Shown: positions 59,459 to 64,000 of the stretch, one piece after another | How positions within the stretch are numbered: position 1 is the stretch's first letter | How the letters are laid out: each line of letters begins with the position of its first letter | Assembly: GCA_038496675.1 (NCBI GenBank) | Contig: CM076649.1 | Coordinates: 20,751,422-20,815,421, forward strand | DNA length: 64,000 nt | Origin: Rachycentron canadum | Lineage: Eukaryota > Chordata > Actinopteri > Carangiformes > Rachycentridae | Reading direction: 5' to 3' | The notes under the pieces: model-generated | Databases searched by the model: none | What the model was told of the DNA's origin: nothing | The model's input: the letters and a program-made list of their open reading frames with translations, nothing else | Translations under genes and position numbers: made by a program

Positions 59459-59577
59459 TCACACTGGGATCTGTGGAGTTGTTCAGTGCCAGGGCTGAGG
59501 GTCCTGTGTCCTTTATGAATAGAGGCAGAAAGTAAGAGGTGGTGGGTGAATGTTTAACCCATTTAACGGCAGAAGAT
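59459..59577 (+). repeat. dispersed repeat family C, copy 2
   Basis: About 96% identical to 54757-54876; lies just beyond the Tc1-like remnant. Confidence 0.9.
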
Positions 59578-61949
59578 CGAAGAGGAGTTTTAGACCTTTC
59601 TCCATCAAACAATTACCTTTCTTCCCAAATCAAAAGTGTCCTGTCACAACATACGGCCAATTAACATAATCCATGACTGATCATCCAAAATTCACCTTCA
59701 GTCAGGCGACAGGGTCTCTAATGACAGACCAACAGGTCAGAGTTGTAAGCTTTTAAAGTTGATTAGGTTCAAGGAGAGTTGATTCTGTGCTTCCACTGGA
59801 GTCTAATTTAAGTCAGAAAAATATGAATATAACATCAGCCATTAAGCTGCAAGTGTGTCGCACTAGTGGCACACCAAAAACAGATGTGGGGTATATAAGA
59901 TGATGGATGAAAACAGACAAACTAGATTACGTATTTCCTGAAGAAAATACAGTGTCATGCTTTAGCACTATTTGTTTTGTTTTTTTACTTTAGAGCCCCC
60001 TAGTGGTGAAACACAGCCATCTCATTTGCGGGTTAGGGTTCGGTAAGAGTTGAGTAGAATAGCTGGTCGAATTGATTTGACCACACCCACAAAGGTTTAC
60101 TGGCCAATCACGGAAAAATGAAATGCTTGGTGAAGTTTGGATGAAAGATACAAGATAGTCAAAAGGCTTTTATGATGCAAATAGGTGTGACAGATAAAAC
60201 ATTTTGTCATATTTCTTAGTACTTAACCACATGGTGGCGCTCTTGTTGTCATGATTAAGTATGTAAAATACTGTAGTATAGGGTGGTAACCAGCCACACA
60301 ATCGTTACTTGGATGAAAAAAAATAAACACAAATAATTACTCTTCCTTGTGGTTGTTCCTGGTGTCCACTGAGGACATTTTAAACCAAATAATATGTTAA
60401 GACACCTGGGAAAATGTTGGAGTCAGTTGTGGATAAAATTTAATCAAGCTGAGCATTCTTGAGTTTTTCATTATTTTCTCATCTCCGTCTAATGCCTGGT
60501 ATGAGTCTCGCCTTTGAAGGCGTAATGAAAGTGGGATTGTTTGTTGTGAGGAATGTGCTGGAAGAAAGACACAAAGATGCTCTCCAGTTAAACGGCACAA
60601 AGAAAAATATTAGAAGCATAATCGTTTTCCAGTACAGAGAGAATTGTATTTGCCAACAATTACACTAGTAAAAGCTGTCAAAGCTGATACTCTGCACTCA
60701 CATTTAGTTTTCTTTGTCATGGTTTGCCCTGATGGACTTTTTGTATTTGTCTTTGACTCTTGGATATTTGATTCATTTCCTGTTTCATTCTGAGTTAGAT
60801 TACATAGTGTGTCCACTGTCATTTTCCCTTGAGTCCTTGTCCCGTGTTTCCCTCCATTAGTGATTGTTCACCTGTGTTCAATCACCCTTGCCTCCTTTGT
60901 GTGGATTTAGTCTCTGAGCTCCCAGGTGTAGCAGATTTATACAGCATATACCCAACAGGTGGCTGTTCTTAAGACAGCCTTGATGCAGTATTCATTTATG
61001 TGAACAGAGGTTTTTGATGATACCTTAATTACATAATGACTGTAAGCAGGCATTGGATTCTTTCTGGGACAGATTGCTGTTCTGAGAGATATTCCTTGCA
61101 TGCCACGCCACTGATTAAACAGTGGATGCTGTGTTGTATAAAAATCAGTGTTGCAATATCATCGATATTTTTCAGTCATTAGGAAAATTAGATCCATCTG
61201 ATTCCCCCTGGGCGAGTCATGTAGTGTTAGTAAAAAATACATGCGCAGTTTGTGCTACGTTAGCAGATAAAAATTGTATTTGAACATTCTTTCATTCAGT
61301 CTAATGTGATTACTTACAAAGAATCACAAAGCCATTATGTGATACTCTATTATGTGCATCGCATACTTGATGAAGATCATCTCCCTCACTATACATAGCA
61401 GTACCTTTCACAAAAACTTGTCTCACTATCCAAACCCTCTTTTCCTCCCCTCATCGTTTGGACCTTGCGGGCCCAGAAGTTGACAGGAAGGCGGCAGTGA
61501 TGACCCCAGTGATGACAGTGGACTTCTAGTCCATGAATTCCAGTCACCGCTCTCAGTCACTCGCCATGAAGGGGTTACTGCTCCACAAACTAATTAGAAC
61601 TGTGGTGAAAAATACAAATGTTGAAATGTTGGCATGTATGAAAAGGTGCTGCCTGCAGCTCCCCTCTTCCTCTTCGACTGAGGAATATGGAGCAATTATT
61701 ATCCCATTACCCAGAAACGATGATTCACATTGCTCTCAGTCTTTTTGACATGAACTGAAGGTGCCGTTTTTTACATAATCTCTTATATTCTCCCTGACAC
61801 TCAAATTCAGTTTGAGGGAAATCCACAGCAATATGTTATTTCAGAAATACAACAGTAATCATCAATCAAAAAATATGTATTTAAAAACATACTCTGCACA
61901 AATTGTGTATCCTGATCGTAACTCGTCCAAACATAAATCTATGAGCACT

Positions 61950-62240
61950 TTTTCCTCATTAGGGGTCAATGATGCCCCAGCATCTCCGTGCTCTGCTCTG
62001 GCTTCATGCCTGGATAGTCTGTGGCCTCCTGTGTCCAAACCTGCTGCTCTAACCTGCCTCATCCATGTGAAAACTGTACCAATCTCAGAGCTGCTGAGAG
62101 AAAATGGTGCAAAACAAGTGGCCCTTCTGACTTCATGGGCTCAGTCACTTTGAGCCTCTCTCTTATTCAGCATCAGTGCTGCCAAAACTGCTTTATACTA
62201 TAATAGGACACAGACACTCCGAAGCTGTTTTCGCCTTTAA
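61950..62240 (+). mobile_element. non-LTR retrotransposon (L2/CR1-like) fragment, frameshifted
   Basis: Frames read NLRAAERKWCKTSGPSDFM and then, after shifts, an AAKTALYY-like and NRTQTLRSCFRL stretch, resembling the region between endonuclease and reverse transcriptase of fish LINEs. Stops and shifts show it is dead. Confidence 0.45.
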
Positions 62241-63762
62241 AACCTTCCTCAAATCTTTCTTTCTTCTGAAAAGGTGGTGGCCTTCAGCCTCAAATTCCCT
62301 GAACTTCACAGTGATGACCAGTCTCTGCTGGTCATGGGCAGACTCTACACCACTCTCCTGTTCTTCTTTGTCTCCTCTGGTCAGTACTTCTCCACCCTCC
62401 TCACTCTGCCCTACAACATGTACACTGTCCCTGTTCTCACAAACCTCCAACAAGCTACATCGCCCATCCTTGATTTAACAGTCAGACATGTGATAAATAA
62501 CATCACTGGCTTCTCCTCCTTGGATCCATCAGTCATCCTGCCCCATCAGTTTCAGTGGTTGTGAAGGAGCATAGGGCTGTTGGGGCTAAGTCAGACAGGC
62601 GCAGGAGACTCCTGTCCCCTCTGCCAGTCAGAGCTGGAGCAAATACTGGGGATGGATGTGACTGGTTCATGTCTGCCAAGACAGGAGAGGCAGGGCAGTA
62701 GATTCTGGTGCAGCAGGGTGATTATGCTGGAGGAAACAGATATCTGAGCTAACAAATACAACAGTAGGTGAAAGTGGCTCAAACGTGACTGACTGTGATT
62801 GAGAGTCAACCATCTGGACCTGCACCTGATGAAGGAGGAACACCAGCACCTGCTGAGTTGGCCTCCCACTGCCAACACACCAGAGAGAGAGAGGGAGAGA
62901 GAGACTGCCAGCTGCAAGGCAGTGGTGGAAGTGAAGGGCCTGACGAGGGATGAATGACTTGACTGAGTCGAAGTAGATGGTGCAGAGCCAGAGGTCTCTC
63001 TGAAGGCAGCATTAGTGACTTGAACCTGGTTCAGGTGACCATGTGTAGCCAGTGAAGGTGGATGAGTAGCAGAGTGACATGTGACCTTTTGGGCTGATTG
63101 AAGACCAGAGAGGCTGCTGCTCTGGACCATCTGTAGGGTTTCACTCAGCACAAAGGAAGAGGAGAGGCAGTAGAGATAACCAAGACCTGGACCAGGAGCT
63201 GGGTGGAGGAAATCCTCATTTTCCTGATGTTGATGTTGTACCAATGACACCGAAGTTTCTTGCCACCTTGATTGGTTCATTCTGAAACCTGCTTAAAACA
63301 TTTTCCAAACAAAATATTGTGTACTTTCATTGAACTTATATCATGCATTTGGCCACTTCACTCGGAGCAAAAAAGAGACCATGTTCATATTTTACATTTA
63401 CTCATGAGCAACAGCAGTTACATAACACCCCTCCTCAACCATCTATCAACCCCACATGCCGTACTGGTTAGATCCATTTTTGAAACAATTTTGAAAAAAT
63501 GTCATGACAAGTTTTGCACTGGTGTCTGGTATCATATGTATATTGTCTTATCACATGTTTCCAGTTCTGTTTTAAAGCTAGTCATCTCCTGCATTGGACA
63601 TCTCACCACAGAAATAAACGGCTGTATGCTCTGTCCATGTTACGTGTTAATGTTGGAGGGTTGTTTACACATTCCAACTGGACAAACTGAACTATTGCAG
63701 CTGGGATTTGCTTATTTTCTGCCATTCTTGTCTGATTTTTGCTTCTTTCTGACATTTTGAGC

Positions 63763-63835
63763 CTTCACGTTGGACTAGTGGTATGAGTCACATTTACAGT
63801 GTGAGTGGTCCCAGGTTCAATTCCCAGGCGAGCCC
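63763..63835 (+). pseudogene. tRNA-like pseudogene or tRNA-derived SINE head
   Basis: A-box-like TGGACTAGTGGTATGAG, a perfect 5-bp anticodon stem TCACA/TGTGA around a 7-nt loop TTTACAG (anticodon position TAC), a variable region, GGTTCAATTCC as B box and CGAGCCC at the 3' end. The acceptor stem does not pair (5' side TTCACGT) and the T stem CCAGG/CCCAG has two mismatches, so it is not a functional tRNA. Confidence 0.55.
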
Positions 63836-64000
63836 ATTGGTTGTTCAATATTTGTGCAGACAAATGAAAACTCAAGCTAAGTAAATGGTGGAAGGTCTAT
63901 TTGAGAAGCTGCTTGATTATATCTTAACCTATCAATGAGTCTTTCAATGGCTCATTGAGGTGTCATTGTCTTATTTCAGGCCTTGCAAAGTAATTTCAAT

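Larger units (their letters stand above)
58227..64000. other. interval downstream of edn3, no gene seen
   Basis: Holds a deleted Tc1-like transposon (58780-59393), a family C copy (59459-59577), a LINE fragment (61950-62240) and a tRNA-like pseudogene (63763-63835). 59600-61900 and 62300-63700 show nothing recognisable apart from short purine-rich tracts. A 230-codon minus-strand frame (62591-63280) has no domain, splice or family support. Confidence 0.5.

Noticed and set aside
62591..63280. 229-codon minus-strand frame as a gene
   Set aside because: Ser/Leu/His-rich composition without domains, no splice or promoter context, no family similarity. Likely a chance frame in GC-richer repeat-like DNA.
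1..64000. CRISPR arrays, operons, phage or bacterial mobile elements
   Set aside because: Direct repeats seen are microsatellites or dispersed transposons. Gene structure is entirely intron-containing and vertebrate.

Overview
This is vertebrate genomic DNA, most likely from a ray-finned (teleost) fish. Genes are split by GT/AG introns. Intergenic DNA is AT-rich and carries microsatellites and fish-typical repeats: L2/CR1-like LINE pieces, Tc1-like transposon remnants, tRNA-like SINE pieces and one dispersed family with seven copies. Nothing in it looks bacterial, viral or plasmid-borne.

Four protein-coding genes can be reconstructed exon by exon with consistent reading phase. (1) cass4, minus strand, 2378-14233: a Cas-family adhesion and signalling scaffold of about 803 aa with SH3, YxxP substrate region, Ser-rich helical bundle and C-terminal FAT-like domain. 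(2) cstf1, minus strand, 15718-22878: the 431-aa WD40 subunit of the mRNA 3'-end cleavage stimulation factor. (3) znf831, plus strand, 28601-37879: a very large (about 1806 aa), mostly disordered protein with two C2H2 zinc fingers near the N terminus. (4) edn3, plus strand, 50042-57491: preproendothelin-3 with signal peptide, mature peptide, and a second endothelin-like Cys cassette.

Layout: 1-2190 is 3' flank with repeat pieces. 2191-14233 is cass4 with a 7-kb first intron. 14234-15546 is the intergenic gap to cstf1. 15547-23400 is cstf1, including a 5.5-kb intron that holds a LINE and a SINE-like piece, and its CpG-containing upstream region. 23400-28552 is upstream or 5'-UTR territory of znf831. 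28553-37879 is znf831. 37880-49700 is a gene-free, repeat-bearing interval. 49700-58226 is edn3. 58227-64000 is gene-free apart from transposon debris and a tRNA-like pseudogene.

The genes do not form one pathway. Their interest is as a linkage group: CSTF1-CASS4 and ZNF831-EDN3 are neighbouring pairs on human 20q13, several Mb apart there, and here they sit within about 60 kb. I did not find a convincing undescribed biological system. The most checkable oddities are a start codon that abuts a splice donor in cass4, a minimal uORF fused to the edn3 start codon, an NAGNAG acceptor just before a very short edn3 C terminus, a possible alternative last exon in znf831, and several inverted or dispersed repeats. 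Exon calls come from reading frames, splice consensus and recalled family similarity; no alignment or transcript data were available.
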